The position numbers and the translations under genes are program-made. From assembly GCA_002396805.1 (NCBI GenBank), contig DGYW01000032.1:1-42958 (forward strand): a stretch of DNA of 42,958 nt, given 5' to 3'. Below, one piece after another: positions 25,108 through 33,084 of this stretch. The number at the start of each line of letters is the position of its first letter. The stretch's first letter is position 1. The notes beneath the pieces were generated by a model. It saw nothing but the letters and a program-made list of their open reading frames with translations. It ran no database searches and was not told where the DNA came from. The stretch comes from Firmicutes bacterium UBA4996. Lineage in GTDB: Bacteria; Bacillota; Limnochordia; Darwinibacteriales; Darwinibacteriaceae.

Positions 25108-25139
25108 GGTTAGACCTTACCGGGTCTAACCTTTTTTTT
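25108..25139 (+). terminator. Strong terminator after the Gfo/Idh/MocA gene
   Basis: GGTTAGACC (25108-25116) and GGTCTAACC (25123-25131) form a perfect 9-bp stem with a 6-base loop, followed by eight T (25132-25139). Confidence 0.93.
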
Positions 25140-25171
25140 ATCGCATAAATTTAGGTGAGAGGAGGAAGACA

Positions 25172-25450
25172 ATGGGGCCTGATTTGAGACAAACACTGAA
25201 AAGGCAATTTTCAAATGTATTAGACCTGCCACCGGAGGTGCTTCTTGATTACGCAACCATTACCTTAATTGGCGATGTGGAGGCTAAAATTGTTAATCAT
25301 AAAGGTTTAGTTCAGTACACCACAACTAGTATTAAGGCCCGTTCGCTCCAGGGCATGATTGAGGTAGTGGGCAAAGGTTTGGAGATTGTCTCCTTTTCCG
25401 CTAGTGAAATGAAGATTTCAGGTCAGATTCGTCAGGTGATGCTCAAATGA
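25172..25450 (+). CDS. yqfC: Sporulation protein YqfC
   Basis: This 92-residue protein of the YqfC/YabP family contains LDLPPEVLLDYATITLIGD, GLVQYTTTSIKAR and a closing GQIRQVML. In B. subtilis yqfC and yqfD are mother-cell genes, and the pair is widespread in spore formers. The ATG follows GAGAGGAGGAAG. It overlaps yqfD by 4 bases (ATGA). It stands behind a strong terminator, so it needs its own promoter. CATAAATT (25144-25151) resembles a sigma-E -10, but no matching -35 is present. Confidence 0.92.
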   Translation: MGPDLRQTLKRQFSNVLDLPPEVLLDYATITLIGDVEAKIVNHKGLVQYTTTSIKARSLQGMIEVVGKGLEIVSFSASEMKISGQIRQVMLK

Positions 25451-26616
25451 TCTTTTTTCTGTGGATGTGGTGGCAAGGCTATCTAACTTTACGCCTACAA
25501 GGACAGGGTTTGGAGCGGTTTTTAAATCAGGTGGCCACAGCTCAGATCCCCCTTTGGCGAGCCGAACGCCTCACCGCTGATGTAATAGTTGTACGCGTTC
25601 CAGTTCGGGCGTTCGCTAAATTGCGGCCCCTTCTTTGGGAGTCGCTCATTAAGGTGAATATCTTGGATCGCCATGGACTTCCCTTTCTTGTGAGTAAACT
25701 GCGCCTGAGAGCGTTTTGGGCAGTCGGGTTGGTCTTGGCTCTACTTTTTATGGTGTATCTTTCCAGTTTCATATGGTTCGTTGAAGTCGTGGGAAACGAG
25801 CAGATTTCTGCCGAACAGCTTTGGGAGGTACTAGAGGCGGAGGGGCTGAGAACCGGCATTCGTCGTCAAAACTTAGCCAGTGGTCAGTTGGAAACCACTC
25901 TATTGACTCGATTTCCCATCTTAGCATGGGTACAAGTGAGTTTACAAGGAGTTAAGGTAGTAATCAATCTTGCAGAACGCGAGGACCTCCCAGGAGAAGA
26001 GCAAGGTCCAGGGGATATTTATGCAGTAGTTGATGGGCTGATTACGGAGATACTAGTTTTACGTGGTACTCCCTTGGTGAAAGAGCGTGACACTGTACGT
26101 ACAGGGGATCTACTCATTTCAGGAGACTACTATGATGTACGAGGACGAAAGCAAAACGGGGCGGCTCAAGGCATTGTCCTGGCAAGAGTGTGGTATCAAG
26201 GGGTGGGAGAAGCACCCTTTACTATCTGGGAACCAGTTCGTACCGGAAAGACCCACCTGCAGTTTCTTATTACCGTGGGTTCCTTAACCTTGCCTTTAGG
26301 CAAGAGTTATCCCCACACGACTCACTTCGCTACTACCCAAGAATGGTGTTTATCTTTAGGAAGCGCTATGCTTCCCCTGAAGTGGACTAGGGTGGAGTAT
26401 GAGGAGGTAGTATATATTTCTAGGTCTATTTCTTTGGAACAAGCACGAGAGCTTGCTCGGGAGAGGGCGTGGGAGAGTCTATTGGGGCGAGGCATTGATC
26501 CCCAAAAGGTGCAAGACGAGAGGATTGAGGAAGCTCGTTTAGTCGATGATGAAGGAATTCATATCACCCTCTGGGTAGAAGTGGAAGAAGACATAGGGAG
26601 GTTCGTGCCACAATAG
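25447..26616 (+). CDS. yqfD: Sporulation protein YqfD
   Basis: This 389-residue protein has one clear membrane helix (about 92-113) after a cytoplasmic N-terminal domain containing VVRVPVRAFAKLRPLL. Outside the membrane there is a FtsQ/POTRA-like region beginning VEVVGNEQISAEQLWEVLE, then a YqfD-type domain with VDGLITEILVLRGTPLVKERDTVRTGDLLISG. It is required for normal spore formation in the family, with undefined mechanism. Start codon overlaps yqfC. Length is normal. Confidence 0.93.
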   Translation: MIFFLWMWWQGYLTLRLQGQGLERFLNQVATAQIPLWRAERLTADVIVVRVPVRAFAKLRPLLWESLIKVNILDRHGLPFLVSKLRLRAFWAVGLVLALLFMVYLSSFIWFVEVVGNEQISAEQLWEVLEAEGLRTGIRRQNLASGQLETTLLTRFPILAWVQVSLQGVKVVINLAEREDLPGEEQGPGDIYAVVDGLITEILVLRGTPLVKERDTVRTGDLLISGDYYDVRGRKQNGAAQGIVLARVWYQGVGEAPFTIWEPVRTGKTHLQFLITVGSLTLPLGKSYPHTTHFATTQEWCLSLGSAMLPLKWTRVEYEEVVYISRSISLEQARELARERAWESLLGRGIDPQKVQDERIEEARLVDDEGIHITLWVEVEEDIGRFVPQ

Positions 26617-26617
26617 T

Positions 26618-26646
26618 TTGCACTTCATCCTTGTTTTGCTTATAAT
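26618..26646 (+). promoter_or_regulatory. Sigma-A promoter for phoH
   Basis: TTGCAC (26618-26623), a 17-base spacer and a perfect TATAAT (26641-26646), immediately after the yqfD stop. It would drive phoH and the genes after it. Confidence 0.8.
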
Positions 26647-26682
26647 AAGGGCAGAAGACGAAACAGAAGGACGGTCGATCTA

Positions 26683-27630
26683 TTGAGTCAGATATTACGC
26701 CTTCGGGATAACGAACAAGCTCAAGCTGTGAGTGGTAAAAGAGATGAGAACCTACGCTTAGTTGAAGCGGCTTTCAACGTGAAAATTGTTCCCCGTGGTT
26801 TGGATTTGTTGATCAGTGGAGGGGAAGAGGCTGTTGCCAAGACCAAGAGGGTTTTGGAAAACATTGCGTCTGTAGGTACTAACTTGACCAGTCACGATGT
26901 TTATTATGCCATTAAGTTAAGTGAAAATGGAGATTCCACAAATCTATACGAGCTTAGTTCAGGGGTAGTCGTTAGCACTCATCGGGGTCAACAGATTCGC
27001 CCCAAGACCGCTGGACAACGCCGTTATATTGAGACTATCAAGCAAAATGATATTGTTTTCGGTATTGGACCAGCCGGCACTGGCAAGACGTATTTAGCTA
27101 TGGCTATGGCTGTGGCTAGCCTCAAGAAAAAAGAAGTGGAGAGGGTTATCCTTACACGACCTGCGGTGGAAGCGGGCGAGCACTTAGGTTTTTTGCCTGG
27201 CGATTTGCAGGACAAGGTAGATCCGTATTTGCGTCCACTTTATGATGCGCTTTATGACATCTTAGGACAAGAGACTTACTTAAAATATCGAGAAAGAGGT
27301 ATCATCGAAGTGGCTCCTTTAGCTTATATGCGAGGGAGAACCTTAGATGATTGTTTTATCATTCTTGATGAAGCTCAAAATTGCACGCCAGAACAGATGA
27401 AGATGTTTTTAACCCGCTTAGGTTTTGGTTCGCAAGCAGTAGTAACCGGTGATATTACCCAAGTTGATTTGCCTCGGGGGAAAGTGTCGGGATTGATTAA
27501 GATTCAAAAGATCCTCAAAGGTGTAGAGGGGATCGGCTTTTGCTATTTGCATGAAAGTGACGTGGTTCGCCACCCCTTAGTGCAAAGAATTATCCAAGCC
27601 TATGAAGCTTATGAAAAATCCCAGTCATGA
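26683..27630 (+). CDS. phoH: PhoH-like ATPase
   Basis: This 315-residue P-loop ATPase has an N-terminal KH-like region (about 20-80) and the PhoH ATPase domain. The domain has Walker A (GPAGTGKTYLAMAMAV), HLGFLPGDLQDKVDPYLRP and Walker B (FIILDEAQNCTPEQMKMFLTRLG). It belongs to the SF1 helicase-like group and is genetically tied to RNA maturation with YbeY, encoded two genes on. The start is TTG 26683, after AGAAGGACGG. The stop overlaps the region of the pgpH start. Confidence 0.94.
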   Translation: MSQILRLRDNEQAQAVSGKRDENLRLVEAAFNVKIVPRGLDLLISGGEEAVAKTKRVLENIASVGTNLTSHDVYYAIKLSENGDSTNLYELSSGVVVSTHRGQQIRPKTAGQRRYIETIKQNDIVFGIGPAGTGKTYLAMAMAVASLKKKEVERVILTRPAVEAGEHLGFLPGDLQDKVDPYLRPLYDALYDILGQETYLKYRERGIIEVAPLAYMRGRTLDDCFIILDEAQNCTPEQMKMFLTRLGFGSQAVVTGDITQVDLPRGKVSGLIKIQKILKGVEGIGFCYLHESDVVRHPLVQRIIQAYEAYEKSQS

Positions 27631-27641
27631 GGGGGAGCATT

Positions 27642-29810
27642 GTGAAACGTAAAAACAAGAATAGTCTCCAGAAACTCAGGGAAAGAGTAGGAGAACAAAC
27701 CACTTTTCGCCAGTGGTTATTAGGCATAATAATTGCTTTAGGTTTGGTTGCTATAATGATTTTTGCCGCCCTCCCAATTGGGGTAACAGTCGAAGTTGGG
27801 CAGGTTGCTAAGAAAGACTTGGCTGCACCAATCACTGCTATTAACACAAGTGAGACTCAGCGCTTAGAAGAAGAAGCGGCCCGTCGCGTGCTCTTAGAAG
27901 TGAATGAGGATCCCAGTTACCATTTGATTAATCCTGCTATTTTGCTGAAAGTTGAGGAGAATGTCACCGGAATACTCAATCTGTTGCGTTTGAGTATTAC
28001 GGTTGAATCCGATCCCCAGCTCGAGGATGAAGCTCAGCCAACAGCCTTGTCTGTCTCCGAAGTGGATCGCCGTTTGATTAGAGATTGGAAAATCGAGATT
28101 CCAAATCATATTCTAGAATCCATAGCGAATTTATCTTTAGGAGAATTCGACCACTTTGCTCAGGTGATTTCTGATTTGTTATTGGCTATCATGGAAGAGC
28201 GGATTAGCGAGGATGGTTTGCGGGATGCTCGCGATGCCTTTGAAGCACAGGTCCAGACTTCCCGTTTGACTTCTGACTTGATGCAAGGAGCTACGATTAT
28301 TGGTAGACAGCTAATCCAACCTAACTTGATTTTAGATACAGAAAAAGTCAATATTGCACGGCAAGCTGCTGTAAATGCAGTTGAGCCTGTCTATATTATG
28401 CAAGGGGAAGTCATTGTCCGTAAGGGTGATGTAGTCAGAGAAGAACATATCAGTCTCCTTAGAGATGTGGGTTTGATCAAAACAGGGCGTGATTATGGGG
28501 CCTTAGTGGGCATGATTTTTCTTGTGTTGATCGTAATAACACTCACGGTGACTTTTTTATATCAGGTGCGGCCTGATGTTCTCCGGAATGAGACCCTACT
28601 TGGTCTTACTGGCTCTGTCTTGTTGACCATGGTCTTTTTAGGTAAGCTCTTCAGTCTGAGTAGTTGGATGGGCACAGCTTACCTTAATCCGTCTGCGTTA
28701 GCCGGTTTGCTGTTGACTCTCCTGATCGACTCTAGGGTAGCTGGAATGATTACTGTTGTCTTGGCCATTCTCCTGAGTGTAGCCTTCGAGTTTAACTGGA
28801 TCATAGGCACCCTAACCTTAGTTAGTGGCTTGGTCGCCATTTTTAGCGTTTCTAAGGTTAGTCAACGGGGTGATTTGATGCGGGCTGGACTCCTCGTGGG
28901 AGGAGCGAATTTCTTTCTCATGATCACTCTAGGGTTGGTGAGCAAGGATACCAGTTTGGTCGTGAATAGTTATCTCGGGTTGCTCAATGGTTTTTTGGTC
29001 TCTATCGTTGCCATCGGCGTCTTGCCCTATCTTGAAAGTGTCTTTAAGATTACCTCGTCAATCCGTTTGTTGGAGTTGTCTAATCCCAATCACCCCCTAT
29101 TACGTAGACTGATGTTAGAAGCCCCAGGTACGTACCATCATAGTATCTTAGTGGGCAATTTGGCTGAAGCTGCAGCGGAGGCAGTGGGGGCAGACGGTCT
29201 ATTGGCTAGAGTAGGTTCTCATTATCATGATATTGGCAAGTTAAGACGACCTTACTTTTTTGTGGAGAACCAAGTTGGTATTGATAATCCCCATGACAAA
29301 ATGGCTCCATCTTTATCTACCTTGATTATTATCTCTCACGTTAAAGATGGTCTTGAATTGGCGAATGAATTTAAGTTACCTCCAGTGGTCAGCCAGTTTA
29401 TCGCCCAGCACCATGGCACAGACCTAGTCCGCTTTTTTTATCATCGGGCCTCGGAGTCAAGTGAGGGTAATTCTGTGGAGGAGCGGGACTTCCGTTATCC
29501 AGGACCAAAACCACAAGGAAAAGAAGTTGCTATTGTCTCCTTAGCTGACGCAACTGAAGCGGCTGTTCGTTCTTTATCCAAGCCCACACCGGGAAAAATT
29601 GAAGGTCTGGTTCGTAAAATAATCAAAGATCGCCTCAATTCTGGCGAACTCGATGAGAGCGATTTGACATTTCAGGATATGGACAAGATCGCCAATGCTT
29701 TCGTTAAAGTAATTATGGGCATGTTCCATTCACGGGTTGAGTATCCCGAACAGATCACTAAGGAAGAGATTGAGGGGAAGCGAAGTAAAGATGGAAGTAT
29801 TGATCAATAA
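27642..29810 (+). CDS. pgpH: PgpH/YqfF-type membrane HD-domain phosphohydrolase
   Basis: This membrane HD hydrolase has about 722 residues. In order it has one N-terminal helix (about 28-50), a large extracytoplasmic 7TMR-HDED domain (about 55-275), seven membrane helices (about 285-480) and a cytoplasmic HD domain (about 500-680). The HD domain has YHHSILVGNLAEAAAE, a SHYHDIGKLRRPYFFVENQ core and HHGTDLVRFFY. Listeria PgpH of this family hydrolyses c-di-AMP. GTG 27642 lies behind GGGGGAG; an ATG at 27627 overlapping the phoH stop is an alternative. Order phoH-pgpH-ybeY-dgkA-cdd-era is the conserved Firmicute one. Confidence 0.94.
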   Translation: MKRKNKNSLQKLRERVGEQTTFRQWLLGIIIALGLVAIMIFAALPIGVTVEVGQVAKKDLAAPITAINTSETQRLEEEAARRVLLEVNEDPSYHLINPAILLKVEENVTGILNLLRLSITVESDPQLEDEAQPTALSVSEVDRRLIRDWKIEIPNHILESIANLSLGEFDHFAQVISDLLLAIMEERISEDGLRDARDAFEAQVQTSRLTSDLMQGATIIGRQLIQPNLILDTEKVNIARQAAVNAVEPVYIMQGEVIVRKGDVVREEHISLLRDVGLIKTGRDYGALVGMIFLVLIVITLTVTFLYQVRPDVLRNETLLGLTGSVLLTMVFLGKLFSLSSWMGTAYLNPSALAGLLLTLLIDSRVAGMITVVLAILLSVAFEFNWIIGTLTLVSGLVAIFSVSKVSQRGDLMRAGLLVGGANFFLMITLGLVSKDTSLVVNSYLGLLNGFLVSIVAIGVLPYLESVFKITSSIRLLELSNPNHPLLRRLMLEAPGTYHHSILVGNLAEAAAEAVGADGLLARVGSHYHDIGKLRRPYFFVENQVGIDNPHDKMAPSLSTLIIISHVKDGLELANEFKLPPVVSQFIAQHHGTDLVRFFYHRASESSEGNSVEERDFRYPGPKPQGKEVAIVSLADATEAAVRSLSKPTPGKIEGLVRKIIKDRLNSGELDESDLTFQDMDKIANAFVKVIMGMFHSRVEYPEQITKEEIEGKRSKDGSIDQ

Positions 29811-30252
29811 TGAGCAAGACAAATATGATCTCCAGCCATACGCTCAGTTGTTAACGAGGGGATTTGCGATTGCCGCTCGACTAGAAAACCTCTCTCCTGA
29901 ATTCGAAATTAGTATTTCGTTTGTGGACGATGCCACTATCCATGCACTAAATAGGGATTATCGGGGGGTTGATGCACCTACCGATGTCCTTTCTTTTCCC
30001 CAGGTAGATCAGGAGGACTTTGATCTGCCTGAGGGTTTTCCTAATATGCTAGGTGATATTGTCATTTCCTTAGATCGCGCTTGTGAACAGGCCGAAGAGT
30101 ACGGGCATAGGCTGGAGCGGGAAGTCTTGTATCTAGCGATTCATGGTTTTTTTCACCTGGTAGGTCATGATCATGAAACAGAAGAAGAGCAACAAGTGAT
30201 GCGCAAATTGGAGGAAACGGTGTTGGGAGAGTTAGATCTAGGGAGAGAGTAG
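29791..30252 (+). CDS. ybeY: Endoribonuclease/rRNA maturation factor YbeY
   Basis: This 153-residue metalloprotein acts in 16S rRNA 3'-end maturation and ribosome quality control. The zinc-binding motif HGFFHLVGHDHE (three His) is near the C-terminus; RDYRGVDAPTDVLSFP and LGDIVISLDRA are further signatures. The ATG at 29791 overlaps the pgpH 3' end by 20 bases and is preceded by GAGGGGAAG. The longer in-frame start at 29737 is well inside pgpH and adds residues not seen in the family. Confidence 0.95.
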   Translation: MEVLINNEQDKYDLQPYAQLLTRGFAIAARLENLSPEFEISISFVDDATIHALNRDYRGVDAPTDVLSFPQVDQEDFDLPEGFPNMLGDIVISLDRACEQAEEYGHRLEREVLYLAIHGFFHLVGHDHETEEEQQVMRKLEETVLGELDLGRE

Positions 30253-30254
30253 AT

Positions 30255-30956
30255 GTGGGCGTGAAGAGAGAGCGATCGTTGTCTGCCAGTTTTAATGATG
30301 CCATACAAGGAATAATCTATGTGATTCGTAATGAAAGAAACATGCGTAACCACATGGCTCTGGGCTTTTTGGTGATTATTCTAGCCACAGTCCTGGGTGT
30401 TTCCCGCTTGGAATTGATCGCTTTAGTCCTCACCATTGGCGGCATGTTTGTGGCTGAGCTGATTAACACAGCTCTTGAAGAGGTCGTTAATTTGATTACT
30501 ACAGATTATCATCCCTTAGCGGGAGTAATAAAAAATGTCGCTGCTGGGGCAGTTTTAGTGGCGGCAGCGACGGCAGCCAGTGTTGGTTACCTGGTGTTTA
30601 TCGACTACTTTCTTCGTTTTGATGCCTTGGTTTTTCGCCAGGTGATTCCTCTGCAATATTTAATAGTTCTAACTTTAGTTACAGTGGTATTGGTGATCAT
30701 CAGCTGGAAGGCTAAGCTAGGACAAGAGCAGTTACTGCGAGGTGGCATGCCTTCAGGACATACGGCAGTAGCCTTCGCCTTAGCCGTGGCCATCTGGGAA
30801 ACTAGTCAAGGTTTGTCGGTCATGGCAGGATTTGGTTTGGCTGTCTTGGTAGGACAAAGTAGGGTGGAGGGCAAGATTCACAATTGGGTGGAAGTGCTCA
30901 CCGGCGCCTGTGTTGGTAGCCTAATCGCACTAGTTTTCTTTCGATTAAAAGCGTAG
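30255..30956 (+). CDS. DgkA-type undecaprenol/diacylglycerol kinase fused to a PAP2-like phosphatase domain
   Basis: This 233-residue membrane protein has two parts. Residues 1-125 are a DgkA-family lipid kinase with FVAELINTALEEVVNL and the nucleotide-binding region around Lys93-Asn94. Residues 130-233 are a PAP2-like domain with GGMPSGHTAVAF (PSGH 166-169) and SRVEGKIHNWVEVLTG (Ser202, Arg203, His209). Glu213 replaces the more usual Asp of HxxxD. In Gram-positive bacteria DgkA mainly phosphorylates undecaprenol, and PAP2 enzymes can dephosphorylate undecaprenyl diphosphate, so both halves could feed the Und-P pool for cell-wall synthesis (inference). The GTG start lies 2 bases after ybeY. 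Confidence 0.88.
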   Translation: MGVKRERSLSASFNDAIQGIIYVIRNERNMRNHMALGFLVIILATVLGVSRLELIALVLTIGGMFVAELINTALEEVVNLITTDYHPLAGVIKNVAAGAVLVAAATAASVGYLVFIDYFLRFDALVFRQVIPLQYLIVLTLVTVVLVIISWKAKLGQEQLLRGGMPSGHTAVAFALAVAIWETSQGLSVMAGFGLAVLVGQSRVEGKIHNWVEVLTGACVGSLIALVFFRLKA

Positions 30957-30970
30957 CTGGGAGGCTCATT

Positions 30971-31381
30971 ATGAGGGGACAAGAATTAATGAAATTGGCA
31001 ACTGAGGCTAGGGAGCAAGCGTATGTACCTTACTCAAATTTTAAGGTGGGCGCAGCCGTATTAACTAAGGATGGGCGAGTGTTTACGGGCTGTAATATTG
31101 AAAATGCAGCTTATGGTCCAACGAATTGTGCTGAGCGCACTGCCATTTTTAAAGCTGTGTCTGAAGGTGCGCGCGAGTTTACTGCCTTAGCTGTAGTGGC
31201 GGACACTGTAGGTCCAGTGAGCCCCTGCGGCGTATGTCGGCAGGTGATGGCAGAATTTTTCGAGCCTGAGACTCCTGTGTATCTAGGTAATATTCGAGGC
31301 GAATTTGTCCCAACCACTTTGGGATCACTCCTGCCCGGCGCCTTTACGAGTAAAGAATTAGACCTAGAAGGTGAACGCTAA
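30971..31381 (+). CDS. cdd: Cytidine deaminase
   Basis: This 136-residue zinc enzyme converts cytidine and deoxycytidine to uridines for pyrimidine salvage. The motifs are the substrate site YSNFKVGAA, the catalytic CNIENAAYGPTNCAERTAIF (zinc Cys and Glu) and PCGVCRQVMAEF (two more zinc Cys). Typical tetrameric-type length. Start ATG 30971 follows TGGGAGG. Stop overlaps the era start (TAATG). Confidence 0.96.
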   Translation: MRGQELMKLATEAREQAYVPYSNFKVGAAVLTKDGRVFTGCNIENAAYGPTNCAERTAIFKAVSEGAREFTALAVVADTVGPVSPCGVCRQVMAEFFEPETPVYLGNIRGEFVPTTLGSLLPGAFTSKELDLEGER

Positions 31382-32271
31382 TGTCGACCCCTTTTAAATC
31401 GGGATTCGTGGCAGTTGTAGGCCGTCCTAATGTGGGCAAATCCACCCTCCTGAATGCCCTTTTAGAGTACAAGGTGGCAATCGTCTCTAACAAACCACAG
31501 ACCACTCGCAACACAATTCAATGTGTTTTGACCAAGCCCCATGCTCAAATCGTCTTTTTAGATACCCCTGGCTTGCATAAACCCCTCCATAAACTAGGGG
31601 AATACATGGTCAAAAGTGCGTTTCAGGCATTGGAAGATGTGGATGTGGTTTTATGGATCGTGGAGATGGGACACTGGACGGTTACGGATCAACATATTTT
31701 AGGAGAACTGGGCACAGTAAACCAACCTGTCATTTTAGTGGTGAACAAGGCGGACCAGGTGGAGGAATCGGAGCACCAAGCCTTTCTAGATACCTTGAGA
31801 GAAAAGCGAGATTTTACCGAGATTATTGTCGTATCTGCGCTGGAAGGCACAAAGCTCCCAGAACTAGTTGATCTAATTATTCAGCATCTAGATGAGGGCC
31901 CCCAGTATTATCCAGAAGATTGGCTCACTAACTATCCCGAGCGCTTCATTATTGCCGAGTTTATTAGAGAAGAGATTTTGATCCGTACTGAAGAAGAAAT
32001 CCCACACTCCATAGCGGTAGACGTAGATGAGATCAAGGAGAATCCTAAGAGAAATCTTATGCGCATTCGGGCGACAATCTATGTGGAACGGGAGTCTCAG
32101 AAGGGAATTGTGATTGGCAAAGACGGACAAATGCTCAAAGAAGTGGGCACTAGTGCTCGAGCGCAAATTGAGCGACTCTTAGGGGTGCAAGTATACCTAA
32201 ACTTATGGGTTAAGGTTAAGAAAGATTGGCGTAACAAACCAGGTGCTCTTCGCGAATTCGGCTATGAGTAA
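31381..32271 (+). CDS. era: Ribosome assembly GTPase Era
   Basis: This 296-residue GTPase has G1 GRPNVGKSTL, G3 DTPGLHKP, G4 NKAD and a G5-like SALEG. A C-terminal KH domain carries GIVIGKDGQMLKEVG. Era binds the 3' end of 16S rRNA and aids 30S maturation. It ends the conserved phoH-era block. A candidate sigma-I promoter begins at its stop codon. Confidence 0.97.
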   Translation: MSTPFKSGFVAVVGRPNVGKSTLLNALLEYKVAIVSNKPQTTRNTIQCVLTKPHAQIVFLDTPGLHKPLHKLGEYMVKSAFQALEDVDVVLWIVEMGHWTVTDQHILGELGTVNQPVILVVNKADQVEESEHQAFLDTLREKRDFTEIIVVSALEGTKLPELVDLIIQHLDEGPQYYPEDWLTNYPERFIIAEFIREEILIRTEEEIPHSIAVDVDEIKENPKRNLMRIRATIYVERESQKGIVIGKDGQMLKEVGTSARAQIERLLGVQVYLNLWVKVKKDWRNKPGALREFGYE

Positions 32272-32294
32272 CCCTCAAATTGTCTTGGGTCGAA
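32271..32294 (+). promoter_or_regulatory. Candidate sigma-I autoregulatory promoter for sigI-rsgI
   Basis: ACCCTCAAA (32271-32279), 11 bases, then CGAA (32291-32294), with a second CGAA at 32296-32299. From memory, SigI promoters use a C-rich -35 and a CGAA-type -10 and sigI is autoregulated. It lies 28-50 bases before the sigI start. Based on motif resemblance only. Confidence 0.4.
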
Positions 32295-32321
32295 ACGAAA
32301 CTTGTCAAGGGAGGTTCGGCG

Positions 32322-33068
32322 ATGACTACAACTATTGCTTATCAACAGGATGATCGGAACCAGTTAACGGAATTAGTCCTAGCAGCCCAAAACGGGGATA
32401 GTTCGGCCCGTGAACGGGTGTTGCAAGATTATCGTCCTTTCTTTCTCCGAGTTGCTTCTAGTTCATGTCGTAAATATCTAGTGTTGGGTAGGGACGACGA
32501 GGCTAGTATCGCCATGATTGCGTTTAATGAGGCTATTGACTCTTACAATAGTGAGGGAGGCGCTTCTTTTCTAAGCTTTGCCGAGATTGTCATAAAACGT
32601 AGAATGGTAGATTTTTTTCGACGCCAGTCTAGAAGAGCCGATGAAATCCCCCTCTCCAGTTTTGAGAGTGATGAGCACGAGGATGGCATTATTCAAAAAA
32701 TTGAGTCTAAGGAGGCCCATGCTGTTCTCCAGATTCAAGAAGAAGCGGAGGAACGGCGGGAGGAGATTTTTCGCTTAGACCAGCTATTAAGTCATTATGG
32801 GATTAGGTTTTCTGAGTTAGTAAAGATTTCTCCCAAACACCAAGATGCCCGGGATCGGGCTTTACAAGTGGCCAGGGTGATCGTAAACGAGCCAGAGCTT
32901 CTAGCCCATTTGACCAACAAGAAATCTTTACCCTTAAAAGAACTAGAACATCGGGTGGAGGTTAGTCGTAAGACTTTGGAACGACAAAGGAAGTACATAA
33001 TTACGCTCACCTTGATTTTGATCGGGGATTTTTATCATCTCCAAGAGTATCTAAATCGACCAGTGTGA
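32322..33068 (+). CDS. sigI: RNA polymerase sigma factor SigI
   Basis: This 248-residue sigma-70-like factor is of the SigI group. A region-2-like segment (about residues 15-110) includes AAQNGDSSARERVLQDYRPF and FLSFAEIVIKRRMVDFFRRQSR. A distinct C-terminal SigI domain ends with VEVSRKTLERQRKYIITLTLIL, a helix-turn-helix. In Bacillus SigI serves heat and envelope stress; in Clostridium thermocellum, paralogues sense extracellular polysaccharides. ATG 32322 follows AAGGGAGG; the TTG at 32280 is rejected. The partner anti-sigma gene rsgI follows by 16 bases. Placement between era and queA is unusual. Confidence 0.93.
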   Translation: MTTTIAYQQDDRNQLTELVLAAQNGDSSARERVLQDYRPFFLRVASSSCRKYLVLGRDDEASIAMIAFNEAIDSYNSEGGASFLSFAEIVIKRRMVDFFRRQSRRADEIPLSSFESDEHEDGIIQKIESKEAHAVLQIQEEAEERREEIFRLDQLLSHYGIRFSELVKISPKHQDARDRALQVARVIVNEPELLAHLTNKKSLPLKELEHRVEVSRKTLERQRKYIITLTLILIGDFYHLQEYLNRPV

Positions 33069-33084
33069 AAAGGAGGGGACCATA

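Noticed and set aside
25144..25151. CATAAATT as sigma-E -10 before yqfC
   Set aside because: The -10 resembles the consensus, but the required -35 ATA is absent at 14-15 bases upstream, where the terminator arm lies.
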